A stretch of DNA of 64,000 bases, taken from Dyadobacter sp. CECT 9275. Lineage in GTDB: Bacteria; Bacteroidota; Bacteroidia; Cytophagales; Spirosomataceae. Location: contig NZ_CAJRAF010000001.1 in the NCBI RefSeq assembly GCF_907164905.1, positions 345,001-409,000 on the forward strand, in the 5' to 3' direction. Shown one piece after another: positions 34,687 to 43,712 of this stretch (position 1 is the first letter of the stretch; every line of letters starts with the position of its first letter). Both the position numbers and the translations under genes were made by a program. The notes below the pieces were generated by a model. It was not told the origin of the DNA. It saw nothing but the letters and a program-made list of their open reading frames with translations, and did no database searches.

Positions 34687-35418
34687 CTATAATTTATTCA
34701 TATACCAGCTGATCATCCGGGCGGTGGCGTCGGGTCTTTCCACCATGCCCATGTGCCCTGCTTCTGCCAGAATGAACGGATAACTTTGTTTCGGATATTC
34801 CGAAAGGCTGATACAGCTTTCAAAGGGGATAAGCTTGTCTTGCATACCAATGATTAAAAGTACCGGATAGGGCATCGTTCTTAATAGTTCACTGCGGTCG
34901 GGGCGGTTGCGCATGGCATGAATGCCTACGATCAGCGCCTCAGCAGGCAGTTTTCCGAAATGCTTCACATGTGCTTTTACTTTTTCCGGAAAGAGTTCCT
35001 TATAACGCTCACCAAAGAGATTGGGCGCTGTATTTTTAATGAACATTTCGGTGCCGTAATTTCTCAGCAGTTCAATGGTTTGGTTACGCTGGTGTTTTTT
35101 CGCCTCATCATCTGCATAGGCTGTTGAGTGAAACAGGCCGAAACCTTCCAGCATATCGGGATATTTCTCGGCAAAAGCCAGTGCGATGTACCCGCCCATG
35201 GAATGGCCGATCAGCGTGCACTTTGTGATGGTAGCATTGGTGAGCAAGCGGTGAAGTTCATCGGCATAATCCTCAACCGACTGGCAGAAGGTGAAAAGCG
35301 ATATATTGGGCCTTACAACGGTAAAATATTCATTCAACATGGCATCCAGATTGTCCCAGATTGTATCATCCATGCCGTGCCCATGCAACAGTACCAACGT
35401 TTTACGGTGCAGATTCAT
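34687..35418 (-). CDS. Alpha/beta fold hydrolase
   Basis: A 243-aa cytoplasmic hydrolase of the small alpha/beta family. It has LLHGHGMDDTIWD (oxyanion strand), the nucleophile elbow IGHSMGGYIAL (Ser at about residue 92) and the final AEAGHMGMVERP histidine. It may be an esterase or a C-C bond hydrolase; no substrate can be inferred. No signal peptide. Flanked by terminators on both sides, so it is monocistronic. Confidence 0.82.
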   Translation of the reverse strand: MNLHRKTLVLLHGHGMDDTIWDNLDAMLNEYFTVVRPNISLFTFCQSVEDYADELHRLLTNATITKCTLIGHSMGGYIALAFAEKYPDMLEGFGLFHSTAYADDEAKKHQRNQTIELLRNYGTEMFIKNTAPNLFGERYKELFPEKVKAHVKHFGKLPAEALIVGIHAMRNRPDRSELLRTMPYPVLLIIGMQDKLIPFESCISLSEYPKQSYPFILAEAGHMGMVERPDATARMISWYMNKL

Positions 35419-35540
35419 AATATCAATAATTTACTGGTTGAATACTAATTTACATAAATATATATAAACCCCGTTCCACAACCGTCATTTGCCATCTTTT
35501 TCCAGGGGAAGTTTTTAAGCGGTAGAATGCCGAAATGAAA

Positions 35541-35565
35541 AATGCCAGTGTAGGTACCTGGCATT
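35541..35565 (-). terminator. Terminator after the acyl-CoA ligase gene
   Basis: AATGCCAG (35541-35548) and CTGGCATT (35558-35565) form a stem just past the stop of the ligase gene at 35594; flanking A/T tracts on both sides would lengthen it. Confidence 0.7.
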
Positions 35566-35593
35566 TTCATGAATTCATCTGTTCCAACCGGGT

Positions 35594-37312
35594 TTATTTG
35601 GCCTGTTTTGCTAGTTCTTCATCTCGTAGCGCCCGCCTGAGAATTTTTCCCACATTTGTTTTAGGGAGTTCATTTCTGAATTCTATTTTTTTAGGACATT
35701 TATAACCCGTCAGGTTCTGGCGACAGTAGGCTCTTACGTCTTCTTCGCTCAAAGCCGGATCTTTTTTAACAATAAAGACTTTCACCATCTCTCCTGTTTT
35801 TTCATCGGGCATACCCACACATGCTACTTCAAGTACACCGGGGCATTGGGCTACCACATCTTCGATCTCATTGGGATAAACATTAAAACCGGATACCAGG
35901 ATCATATCTTTTTTCCGGTCTACGATTTTGAAAAAGCCATCTTCGTCCTGTATGCCAATGTCTCCGGTTTTAAACCACCGACCACTCTCATCTTCCAGAA
36001 TCACTTTGGCAGTTTCGTCGGGGCGGTTAAAATAACCAAGCATTACCTGAGGGCCGCGCGCGCATATTTCACCACGTTCGCCCACGTTGGCCCAGGTATC
36101 GTCTTCCCGCAGGATCCTCATTTCCGTGCTCGGGAACGGAACACCGATTGTCCCGGGTTTATGTTTGCCATTGAGTGGATTCACGGATAGTACCGGCGAG
36201 GTTTCTGATAATCCATATCCCTCCACCAGCGGACATCCTGTTACCTTTTCCCATTTTTCGGCCACAATTTTTTGCAGTGCCATACCTCCGGCAATTGATA
36301 TTTTCAATCCGCTGAAATCAACATCTTTGAAATCCTCATTGTTAAGCAGACCGTTAAACAGGGTGTTAAGGCCTGGGAAGATATTAATTCTGAATTTTTT
36401 CAGCTCCTTTACAAAGCCCGGAATATCCCTTGGGTTATGGATCAGGACATTCAGTGCTCCCCACTTTATTCCGCACAATCCATTGATAGTGAGTGCAAAT
36501 ACGTGGTATAAGGGAAGCGGTGTGGCGAGTACGAGCTGTCCGGTATGGTCTGAATTCCTCATTTTTGACATGAGCCATTCATTGGTGGCTTCTACATTGG
36601 CAATGAGGTTGCGGTGTGTGAGCATGGCGCCTTTGGAAACGCCGGTTGTACCACCCGTGTACTGTATAAAGGCAAGGTCAAGCCCGGATACATGCGGACG
36701 TTTGTAGGTGCTACCTGCTCCTATAGACAATGCTTCGCCAAATGAAACCGCTTTGGAAATATGATAGGCGGGAACCATTTTCCGGACATACTTCACCACC
36801 GTGTTCACCAGCAGTTTTTTTGGAAAACCCAGCATATCTCCCACCTGGGTAATGATTACATGCTCAATGCCCGTATCAGCAATGATTTTTTCAAGATTGG
36901 CAGCAAAATTGGCAAGGATAACAATTGCCTTGGCTCCCGAATCTTTAAACTGATGAACCATTTCACGGGGAGTGTATAACGGATTGGTGTTGACAATCAC
37001 AAGGCCTGCCCGAAGGGCACCCATCATCACAATGGGGTACTGAATCAGATTGGGCATTTGAATGGCAATTCTGTCGCCCGCTTTTAGTCCCATGTGCTGC
37101 AGGTAAGCGGCAAAATGCTGCGAGTAGCGGTCAAGCTGGGAAAAGGAAATCTCCTTGCCCATGTTGGTATAGGCTGGCTGGGACGCATAATCTCGGAAGC
37201 CCGTTTCGATCAGATCCACCAGGGAAGGGTAGGCGTCCGGATTTATTTCATAAGGTATTCCCTCAGGGTAAAATTTGATCCAGGGATATGTATTTTCTGA
37301 CATTTCAATCAT
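35594..37312 (-). CDS. fadD: Long-chain-fatty-acid--CoA ligase
   Basis: This 572-aa ANL-superfamily enzyme activates fatty acids to acyl-CoA through an acyl-AMP. The ATP-binding loop is YTGGTTGVSKGAMLTHRN (about residues 220-237). Further motifs are VEGYGLSETSPV, the A8 hinge GDIGIQDEDGFFKIVDRKKD and the C-terminal catalytic Lys in LPKTNVGKILRR. Length and order match FadD. Either of two close ATGs (37312 or 37303) could be used. No beta-oxidation genes are adjacent. Confidence 0.92.
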   Translation of the reverse strand: MIEMSENTYPWIKFYPEGIPYEINPDAYPSLVDLIETGFRDYASQPAYTNMGKEISFSQLDRYSQHFAAYLQHMGLKAGDRIAIQMPNLIQYPIVMMGALRAGLVIVNTNPLYTPREMVHQFKDSGAKAIVILANFAANLEKIIADTGIEHVIITQVGDMLGFPKKLLVNTVVKYVRKMVPAYHISKAVSFGEALSIGAGSTYKRPHVSGLDLAFIQYTGGTTGVSKGAMLTHRNLIANVEATNEWLMSKMRNSDHTGQLVLATPLPLYHVFALTINGLCGIKWGALNVLIHNPRDIPGFVKELKKFRINIFPGLNTLFNGLLNNEDFKDVDFSGLKISIAGGMALQKIVAEKWEKVTGCPLVEGYGLSETSPVLSVNPLNGKHKPGTIGVPFPSTEMRILREDDTWANVGERGEICARGPQVMLGYFNRPDETAKVILEDESGRWFKTGDIGIQDEDGFFKIVDRKKDMILVSGFNVYPNEIEDVVAQCPGVLEVACVGMPDEKTGEMVKVFIVKKDPALSEEDVRAYCRQNLTGYKCPKKIEFRNELPKTNVGKILRRALRDEELAKQAK

Positions 37313-37451
37313 CTTAGTTCATGTGTTGGGTTCAAGGCTTATTCGGAATTTAAGATAGTAAATTAAGTCAAAAGATTATTTATTCAATACAATTAATTTA
37401 TTGCCAATCTTCCCCTCATTCCACAGGAACTATAACAGACGGAACGAAATT

Positions 37452-37961
37452 TTATTTTTTTGGTAATTCCCAAAGCCACAGCGGCCCCTCTTCGTGGTCC
37501 AGAACATCTTCTGTCTGACGGAATCCTATTTTTTGGAGAATATGAACGGACGCATTTTCTTCGGCCATCGTATGCGCAATTACTTTATGCACACCTGTAT
37601 GGCTGAAAGCATGGGCAACAAGCCCCTGTGCCGTTTCCATGCCAAGGCCTTTTAAACGGTGTGAGGGCATAATTTCATAACCTATTTCGACGATACCACT
37701 GGAGTCGGGTTCGCCTTTATAGCCGCAGGATCCTATCAGTTGATTATCAGGAATATAAATGGTAAGATATAGCCACCATTCGCGCAGAGGAGGATGCGCT
37801 TTCCAGCGATGGTAGGCGGGAGTAAACGTGTCGCGGAACTCGGTCCATTTTTTTGGCACATTTACCCCCATCACTCTGGCAAGTGTATGATTACCCATTC
37901 GGATCGCATCAAAAAGCGTATCGTCACAGGGTATGATCCTTAAATTCGGGGTTATAATCAT
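37452..37961 (-). CDS. GNAT-family N-acetyltransferase
   Basis: A 169-aa acetyltransferase of the RimJ/RimL-like group. The acetyl-CoA-binding motif A is in IGYEIMPSHRLKGLGMETAQ (about residues 92-111). It ends in the usual region with VLDHEEGPLWLWEL. It probably acetylates an amine, but the substrate is unknown. Its 150-nt upstream gap to fadD shows no obvious feature. Confidence 0.85.
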   Translation of the reverse strand: MIITPNLRIIPCDDTLFDAIRMGNHTLARVMGVNVPKKWTEFRDTFTPAYHRWKAHPPLREWWLYLTIYIPDNQLIGSCGYKGEPDSSGIVEIGYEIMPSHRLKGLGMETAQGLVAHAFSHTGVHKVIAHTMAEENASVHILQKIGFRQTEDVLDHEEGPLWLWELPKK

Positions 37962-38001
37962 TTGATGAATATTGATAATCGCCCGAATTTAAGAAATTTC
38001 A

Positions 38002-39393
38002 TCAGGAATTATTATCATCAAACCTGTCGGTAATGGCTTTACGGATGGCCTGATGCGGGCGCATACCTGTATTTTTTGATCGGGTAACGGCTCTGTCCGA
38101 ACCGGCGTTGGCCTTGGCGCGCAGTGCAAGATTGGAGACAGTCATGTGCCGGTTCCGCCATTGGTCATATTCTTCCTCGGTCATGATATCACGGGACACT
38201 TTGCCTCTTGCATAACCATCTCCAAATAATCGAACCCGGCTGTCGGTGAGTGCGTCACGTCTTTCCTGTTCAAGTTGTTCAATTTCTGCCTTAAGTTTGG
38301 TTTCCTCTTTCTTTAACTCTTCAAGGGAATGAAGCAGGGAAATATCATTCTCCTGAATATTCTTTTGAGAAATATGACGGTTGATATTTTCCTGCAAGGG
38401 CGCAAGTTCTTTTTCCAGTTTTCGTTTCCGGCGTCTTAGTTTCCATAATTTAGGATCAATCTGAAGCCAGCGGTACCAGAACCCCTGTAAAACTGGCAAG
38501 GCCATGCCCAGGGAAACCGCACCGGCTACGGCAAATAACACACCGCTGAGGACGAAGGATAACAAGGCCCAGGGGCTATTCACAAGATCAAGGTTAAGCT
38601 GATCCGAATTCCTGAGCGCCTCCTCAATTTTATTGGTGAGTTCGGGGCTGTTGACAGGGGCTCCCGTTAACGGATCTACGGCATTCAGCTGAAGATTTTT
38701 AACCGATTTGTTAATGGCCTCTTTCAGTTTGTCGGTACGATACGCCTCATATCTGAACCAGCCCAGAATGATCAGCGTCACAACCGCGAAAACGGAGAGG
38801 ATCAGTTTAAACCTGGCATATCTTGACTTTGCCCTGACAGTATCTTCCCGGTGAAACGGCTCTTCTATCAGCCGGTCGTAGGCTGGCTTTAATAAAACGG
38901 ATAACATGGCAAGCCCGATGGCAAATGCCCACGCCTCGTTGGAATTTCGGATGTTGAGTGCATAGGCCACAATTTCGTGGGAAATGATGAGGTCGCCGGC
39001 AATAAAAGATATTCCGGCGGCAAGGAAGATGAGCCCCGCAACCAAGGAATATGAGGGCGCTTTTTCACGCCGCATTTCTTCCAGATAGTCAGTTTGGCTG
39101 TTAATATCTGAGATGATCTTTTCGTTTTCTTCTTTGGTTCTGATACTGGTGTTCAGTCCCATCACTTCGGCCTGTAGCCTGTCATAGGCCGACTTGTGCA
39201 TTTGTGCCGTTTCCTGGTACAGGGCTCTTGCTGCCGCCAGGTTTTCCTTCTTTTCGGAGAGCTGCCCGGTGATCCAGTCGTGGTTCACATGGCTTGCCAG
39301 GTACGCTTCGTACGCTTCCTTTTCCTGTCCCTCTAAACCGCTGGTATAACCGCGCTGATAATCCTGGTTTTGATTTTCGGTGTTCTCGTCCAT
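38002..39393 (-). CDS. Coiled-coil membrane protein of unknown function (463 aa)
   Basis: A cytosolic coiled-coil region (about residues 30-105) is followed by two helices (about 110-165), a short loop, a third helix (about 195-215), a 60-residue soluble loop and a fourth helix pair near 270-300. A second coiled coil (about 315-385; KEETKLKAEIEQLEQERR) leads to a basic tail. No known domain is recognised. The adjacent gene (39442-40569) has the same plan, coil-TM-TM-coil, so the two may form a complex. They are 48 nt apart on the same strand. Confidence 0.6.
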   Translation of the reverse strand: MDENTENQNQDYQRGYTSGLEGQEKEAYEAYLASHVNHDWITGQLSEKKENLAAARALYQETAQMHKSAYDRLQAEVMGLNTSIRTKEENEKIISDINSQTDYLEEMRREKAPSYSLVAGLIFLAAGISFIAGDLIISHEIVAYALNIRNSNEAWAFAIGLAMLSVLLKPAYDRLIEEPFHREDTVRAKSRYARFKLILSVFAVVTLIILGWFRYEAYRTDKLKEAINKSVKNLQLNAVDPLTGAPVNSPELTNKIEEALRNSDQLNLDLVNSPWALLSFVLSGVLFAVAGAVSLGMALPVLQGFWYRWLQIDPKLWKLRRRKRKLEKELAPLQENINRHISQKNIQENDISLLHSLEELKKEETKLKAEIEQLEQERRDALTDSRVRLFGDGYARGKVSRDIMTEEEYDQWRNRHMTVSNLALRAKANAGSDRAVTRSKNTGMRPHQAIRKAITDRFDDNNS

Positions 39394-39441
39394 AATGAAT
39401 GTATTCCGGATTTGACAATAAGTTTATTGCTGGAAATGAGG

Positions 39442-40569
39442 TTAATCGCGGCTGCTGTCACGGATGTATCTGATCTGCCTGCCGGTGAGTTCGGTTTTCA
39501 TGCGGCGGGCAAGGTAGAATTCGCTTTCGAAAAGCTTGACGAGCATATCCCTTTTCGCATTAATCCTGTCACGCTCCGTTTCTGCAGTACTTTGTTCTCT
39601 GAGCGATTGCCATTTTTTAATGCGCAGTTCATCTATTTCATTCTGGAGCTGCCGGATTTCATTTTCCCAGCTTACCTGATTCTGCTCATATCTGCCGCTT
39701 TCCTTCCTCATACCGAGCCACGCCTTCAGATCATTTCTAAGCAAAGTGATATTGCTTAAAAGAAGCTTGCCAGCAAAAAGGAACAGAAAAAACACAAAAA
39801 TGAATAGGGCCATCGCTTGCCAGAAGGTTTGGTAGGGGAGTGCATTCGTAAACACAAAGAGTGCAGCAGCAAACGGCAGCCCTATTTCTTCCAACAGCGC
39901 ACGCCAGGTAACCTTGGAGTCGTTATCATGAAACATTGAAATTCTTCCGAATAAGCTGAACATCCCTGACAGGAAAACTCCTATTGCAATGGCTGAACTT
40001 TCTTCAAATGCAGGTTTCAGGGACGCCCTGATCAGGTAAAAATTGCCTGCACACATGGCTACGCAAAGCAATAAACCCATGAGGGTCCTGGGCAGATGAT
40101 GCTCAGCCGTAAAACGTAAGTCGGACTGTGCTCTGAGCTTTTGGCCCAGCTCGTCCATGCGGTTGCTCTTCTGGCCTATGAAAAGGTTAAGTTCCTGGAT
40201 GCGTTCATTTTGCTGCTCAATCTCAGCTGCGTGCGGTGCGCCGAGCTGCGAAAAGTATTTCTGTATAATTTCTGTTTTTTCTGATGGTTCGGATTCAGAA
40301 AGGCCAAATAAAACGCCTTCGTCCCGTAAGGTATCCTCATCTTCAAGCCAGTAGGGCATAATGACCTGTTCATAGGCGGAAGTGTCATCCGTACCCAGTT
40401 TGTTGGAAATTTCCCCGGTATTGGTGGCTTCTGATGATTTCTCGGTGGTCGGGCTGTTGAAATTCTGAATGATATTTCCGGGAGCGGCTGGTTCTTCGTC
40501 GTAATAGTTTTCTTCGTCAGCCTTGGAGGATCTGAACCAACTGGCAAGTTTTTCAGTAAGTTTGGCCAT
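39442..40569 (-). CDS. Coiled-coil membrane protein of unknown function (375 aa)
   Basis: An acidic, probably disordered N-terminus (residues 15-70) leads to a coiled coil (about 112-150) and four helices in two pairs (about 160-270). A second coiled coil (about 285-345; NEIRQLQNEIDELRIK) ends in a basic tail. It resembles its downstream neighbour in plan but not clearly in sequence. No domain is recognised. The order 40667-41245, this gene, then 38002-39393 suggests one transcript read leftward, although the gap upstream (98 nt) could hold a promoter. Confidence 0.6.
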   Translation of the reverse strand: MAKLTEKLASWFRSSKADEENYYDEEPAAPGNIIQNFNSPTTEKSSEATNTGEISNKLGTDDTSAYEQVIMPYWLEDEDTLRDEGVLFGLSESEPSEKTEIIQKYFSQLGAPHAAEIEQQNERIQELNLFIGQKSNRMDELGQKLRAQSDLRFTAEHHLPRTLMGLLLCVAMCAGNFYLIRASLKPAFEESSAIAIGVFLSGMFSLFGRISMFHDNDSKVTWRALLEEIGLPFAAALFVFTNALPYQTFWQAMALFIFVFFLFLFAGKLLLSNITLLRNDLKAWLGMRKESGRYEQNQVSWENEIRQLQNEIDELRIKKWQSLREQSTAETERDRINAKRDMLVKLFESEFYLARRMKTELTGRQIRYIRDSSRD

Positions 40570-40666
40570 GATTTTAATGGATTAGCCTGCGATTATCCAT
40601 CAAAACTTACAAACAAGCTATAATATTGTGATGACCGGTAATTAAAAGGTAGAAAGCTTCTCTGGC

Positions 40667-41245
40667 TCAGTGCTTTTCGAACATTTTCTGAAGAGCCTGC
40701 CAAAGCTTTTTCTTAAGGTCTCTGTCTGCTTCTATCACCGCCAAGGGGTCTGCGAGTAGGAACCAGATCCCTTCAATGTACTTGGGATTATAGGGGGGAA
40801 GTAATAGGTCCAGATTTAATTTGATCAACGGTACGCCAAAAGTAATGAAGTAGTTGGTCTTTTTTTCGGCCAGTACTATTCTCGCATCCTTACTTTTCAA
40901 AAAACTGTAATTAAGCATGTCCGACTGTGCAGAAGAGTGGCCGACAGCCTTCAGGATGTTTTCAAGCAGCAGCGATTCCGTCTCAATCAGCCTTTCTTGT
41001 TTGGGCTCATCGGTTAGGATCAGTATGCTGTGCTTGAGTTCAGGAAAGGCCGGATTCTTTTCTTTTACTTCTTCGGCAGGTTTGGAAATCACCGGCGGAG
41101 AGGAAACTGGAGCCAATACCTGAGGACTGGACTTTATTACGTCGGCCGTTTTTTCAAGAAAGGTATCCTGCCGCGTGTCATCAGCAATCCTGAAAAGCGT
41201 TTCGTTCTGATAGAGTATCTGGTACAGTGTTGCTGGCTGGGTCAT
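40667..41245 (-). CDS. Hypothetical protein, possible UDG-fold (192 aa)
   Basis: An N-terminal tail with a Pro/Ser-rich linker (about residues 30-65) precedes a globular part with LLENILKAVGHSSAQ (about 92-106) and ends WFLLADPLAVIEADRDLKKK followed by LWQALQKMF. The last pattern (a P, a short strand, K..LW..L) is reminiscent of the C-terminus of uracil-DNA-glycosylase-fold proteins, including the HolD psi subunit; catalytic residues are not seen. This is a weak resemblance. It lies 9 nt downstream of the nuclease gene on the same strand. Confidence 0.5.
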   Translation of the reverse strand: MTQPATLYQILYQNETLFRIADDTRQDTFLEKTADVIKSSPQVLAPVSSPPVISKPAEEVKEKNPAFPELKHSILILTDEPKQERLIETESLLLENILKAVGHSSAQSDMLNYSFLKSKDARIVLAEKKTNYFITFGVPLIKLNLDLLLPPYNPKYIEGIWFLLADPLAVIEADRDLKKKLWQALQKMFEKH

Positions 41246-41254
41246 TTTCTTTGT

Positions 41255-41800
41255 CTACAATCCTCCCAAATTTAATGGCTGTTGGCTCCAAATCCCAATT
41301 TTTCGCTTTTTTGCCAGGATCTCAAGATTGGCATATTCCTGATCCGAAGAGTATTTTTTATAATGAACGGCATATCCGTTTTTTACCAATGATTTGTTAA
41401 GTACTTCACCATCAGGTAATATTACTTCTCCCAGCAGCCGGCCATACCTGTCAAATTCTCCCTTATGCCGGATTTTTACTGTTTTATGAAAGCACTTTTG
41501 TGAGGTATACTGTTTGGCTACCTTATAATAGGGCTGGCCCCGTTCCGGACAGTTGATGTGGGTAAAACGAATTCTTAGCGGTTTGCCCAAGCGCTGCCCT
41601 GCCTTTTTTCCTGAAAATATAAATTTCAGTTCAATGGTATCGCCATCCTGTATTCCTATTACCTCGGCTGCCAAAGGATTCGGTAACTGGTCTGTTTTTG
41701 TAACAGGTTGAGCAAAAGCCGGTTCAGCTAAAAAAGGAAGATTAAAAGTGAGAAATGCAAAAAACAGAATTCTGAAACAGCTTTTAACGAAAAATTGCAC
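41255..41800 (-). CDS. Secreted thermonuclease-like (SNase) protein
   Basis: A 181-aa protein with a signal peptide ending around AEPAFAQ and a staphylococcal-nuclease OB-fold: IGIQDGDTIELKF (metal-binding Asp), RIRFTHINCPERGQPY (catalytic Arg region and Glu), then GRYGRLLGEV-like and YANLEILAKKRKIGIW. It would be a secreted or periplasmic DNA/RNA nuclease. The start codon is GTG at 41800; no ATG lies near. It is 27 nt downstream of the cytochrome-like gene and may share its transcript. Confidence 0.85.
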   Translation of the reverse strand: MQFFVKSCFRILFFAFLTFNLPFLAEPAFAQPVTKTDQLPNPLAAEVIGIQDGDTIELKFIFSGKKAGQRLGKPLRIRFTHINCPERGQPYYKVAKQYTSQKCFHKTVKIRHKGEFDRYGRLLGEVILPDGEVLNKSLVKNGYAVHYKKYSSDQEYANLEILAKKRKIGIWSQQPLNLGGL

Positions 41801-41827
41801 GCGGAGTAAAAAATTGAGGGTTACTAA

Positions 41828-42226
41828 TTATGGGTTCAGCTTATACCATTTGATATCTTTCAAAGGAGCCCGGCGGGCTATCGTGGAAGATGGGGCATAG
41901 TATTTTTCGAGATAGTCCAATACCTGTACCTCGGTTTCTCCCAGGTTCCACAGATTGTGGTTGGCCTGCATCCATCTGATCTTCTGTTTCCAGCCATCGC
42001 GGGTGAAGCGGTGTTGCTGAATCAGTTTGGTGGAATGGCAATTGGTGCATTGTGCTTTCACCATATACAGGTTTTTATCCTCATATAAGCCGGTTTCCGG
42101 ATCTTTTTTTAAGGTATCTGATAAGGAAACAGTCTGGTTGACAGTGCCAATTCCCGCCGCAGGCCTTATGGATACAAAACCAGTCAACAGGCAGATTGCC
42201 AAAAGTGCAGAAAGGAAATATTTCAT
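41828..42226 (-). CDS. Small c-type cytochrome, probable partner of the sulfite dehydrogenase
   Basis: A 132-aa exported protein. A signal peptide (about residues 1-25) is followed by one heme-binding site CTNCHSTK (about residues 59-66) and a possible axial Met in WMQAN. The rest is short, ending VLDYLEKYYAPSS. It sits 32 nt downstream of a molybdopterin sulfite-oxidase-like gene on the same strand, the order of SorAB-type sulfite dehydrogenases, so it likely accepts electrons from it. Confidence 0.82.
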   Translation of the reverse strand: MKYFLSALLAICLLTGFVSIRPAAGIGTVNQTVSLSDTLKKDPETGLYEDKNLYMVKAQCTNCHSTKLIQQHRFTRDGWKQKIRWMQANHNLWNLGETEVQVLDYLEKYYAPSSTIARRAPLKDIKWYKLNP

Positions 42227-42258
42227 AATGAGTTTGTCTGTCCTATCCGGATAATAAA

Positions 42259-43491
42259 TTATTCTGCCTTCACGGCAATCCTTTCGCAGGCATTATTCAG
42301 GTACCCGCCAGGATTCCATGAGGGAATGACCATCGGCTGTGAAACGCCTTTGGCATCAGTTGCTTTCACCCATACCTCGTAATATCCTTTTGTCGGGAGT
42401 TTTATTTCTGTATCCCAATGTTGCCAGGCCAGGCGGTTAACCGGGGTATTGAGTTTACAAGGCTGCCATGTAGCGCCAAAATCCAGAGATACTTCTACCT
42501 TTTTTACTGCCAGATCACCCGCCCAGGCATGGCCACGTAAAGGAATGCTGGTTCCAGGGGAAAGGATAGCTCCGCTTTTAGGATAGGTGATGATGGATTT
42601 AACAGGCATTGACTCAATAATCCTGAAATATTCATCAGTTTGCGGAACATCAGTACCAGGTGCAACGGGATAGCGGGGCATTCGGTAACTGTGCCCATCC
42701 ATTTTTGCACCGTCGTGTATTTTGTTTCTTACGGATATCGCGCTGAGCCATTTGCCCGAAACCGATGCTGGCCATCCACCGATTACCAGCCGAAGGGGGA
42801 AACCATGAAATTCGGGTATATCCTTCCCGTTAAGTTGCCAGGCAATCAGTGTTTCATCTTCCAATGCTTTTGCTATCGGCACGCCTCTGGAAATGGCTTC
42901 TTTCCTGGGGTCTTTGCTCAGGTGTATATCTTTAGAATGGTATCCTATATATACAGCATCATTTTTTATCCCAACATCATTCAGAATGTCTTTCAGACGG
43001 ACACCCGTCCACTGTGCGCAATGCACCGCGCCTTGTCCCCAGGAGTTACCCGAAGTCTGCGGCTGATATCCCGCACGGCCGTTGCCGCCGCATTCCAGTA
43101 CAAGCTGATAAGTGTAATGTTTAAAGCGTTTTTTTAAATCTTCAATGGTATAGGTTTTTGTTGTTTTAGCAGATTCTCCGTCAATGGTTAAAGTCCAGTT
43201 TTTTGGATCAATGGATTCAGGGATCAGGCCATTGTTCCGGATGAACATTTTTTCGACCGGGGTGATTTTGTCGTCAAGCAAATGAAGAGGTGATTCCACA
43301 TTCCAGGGTTTGTCACTCAGTACGATCATCTCCTGGGCTTTGCCTTTTAACGCATCTTTTTCATCCAGTACCAGAGGTATATATCCTTCCGGTAACTTGT
43401 CGGCAAACACAATTTCCGAACCAATAGCAGCGGTCAGGGCCGCAAGGCCCGATTTCCTGATAAAATTTCTTCTGTTAAAATGAGTATCCAT
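42259..43491 (-). CDS. Sulfite-oxidase-family molybdopterin enzyme (SorA/SoxC-like)
   Basis: A 410-aa periplasmic enzyme that would oxidise sulfite to sulfate. The twin-arginine signal is in RRNFIRKSGL (residues 7-16). The Moco domain shows the Mo-binding cysteine C134 in LVLECGGNGRAG and later GAVHCAQWTGVRLKDIL. The C-terminal dimerisation domain starts near residue 290 (SIPLRGHAWAGD). Length is normal. It precedes the cytochrome c gene. The substrate specificity is inferred from family only. Confidence 0.88.
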   Translation of the reverse strand: MDTHFNRRNFIRKSGLAALTAAIGSEIVFADKLPEGYIPLVLDEKDALKGKAQEMIVLSDKPWNVESPLHLLDDKITPVEKMFIRNNGLIPESIDPKNWTLTIDGESAKTTKTYTIEDLKKRFKHYTYQLVLECGGNGRAGYQPQTSGNSWGQGAVHCAQWTGVRLKDILNDVGIKNDAVYIGYHSKDIHLSKDPRKEAISRGVPIAKALEDETLIAWQLNGKDIPEFHGFPLRLVIGGWPASVSGKWLSAISVRNKIHDGAKMDGHSYRMPRYPVAPGTDVPQTDEYFRIIESMPVKSIITYPKSGAILSPGTSIPLRGHAWAGDLAVKKVEVSLDFGATWQPCKLNTPVNRLAWQHWDTEIKLPTKGYYEVWVKATDAKGVSQPMVIPSWNPGGYLNNACERIAVKAE

Positions 43492-43609
43492 TAGTATGTC
43501 AAGTAGGTAGCCCTGGTACTATAACGGCCAAAAATACATAAACCTTATCAGTTGAAGGGAGCGATGGTTCAAAAACTTACCTGATTTTTGGAAAGATTGG
43601 TAAAAAACA

Positions 43610-43639
43610 AAGGATTGCCTCTGTCATGAGGCAATCCTT
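43610..43639 (-). terminator. Terminator after the tandem ferritin-like genes
   Basis: AAGGATTGCCTC (43610-43621) pairs with GAGGCAATCCTT (43628-43639); on the minus strand the stem is followed by a T-run. It closes the transcript coming from 45244. Confidence 0.85.
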
Positions 43640-43712
43640 GCTGCATTATATTAAGAAATGAAATGGATTACACAACCATGTGTGTGTACAGATTTGGAGG
43701 TAATCCTGTAAT

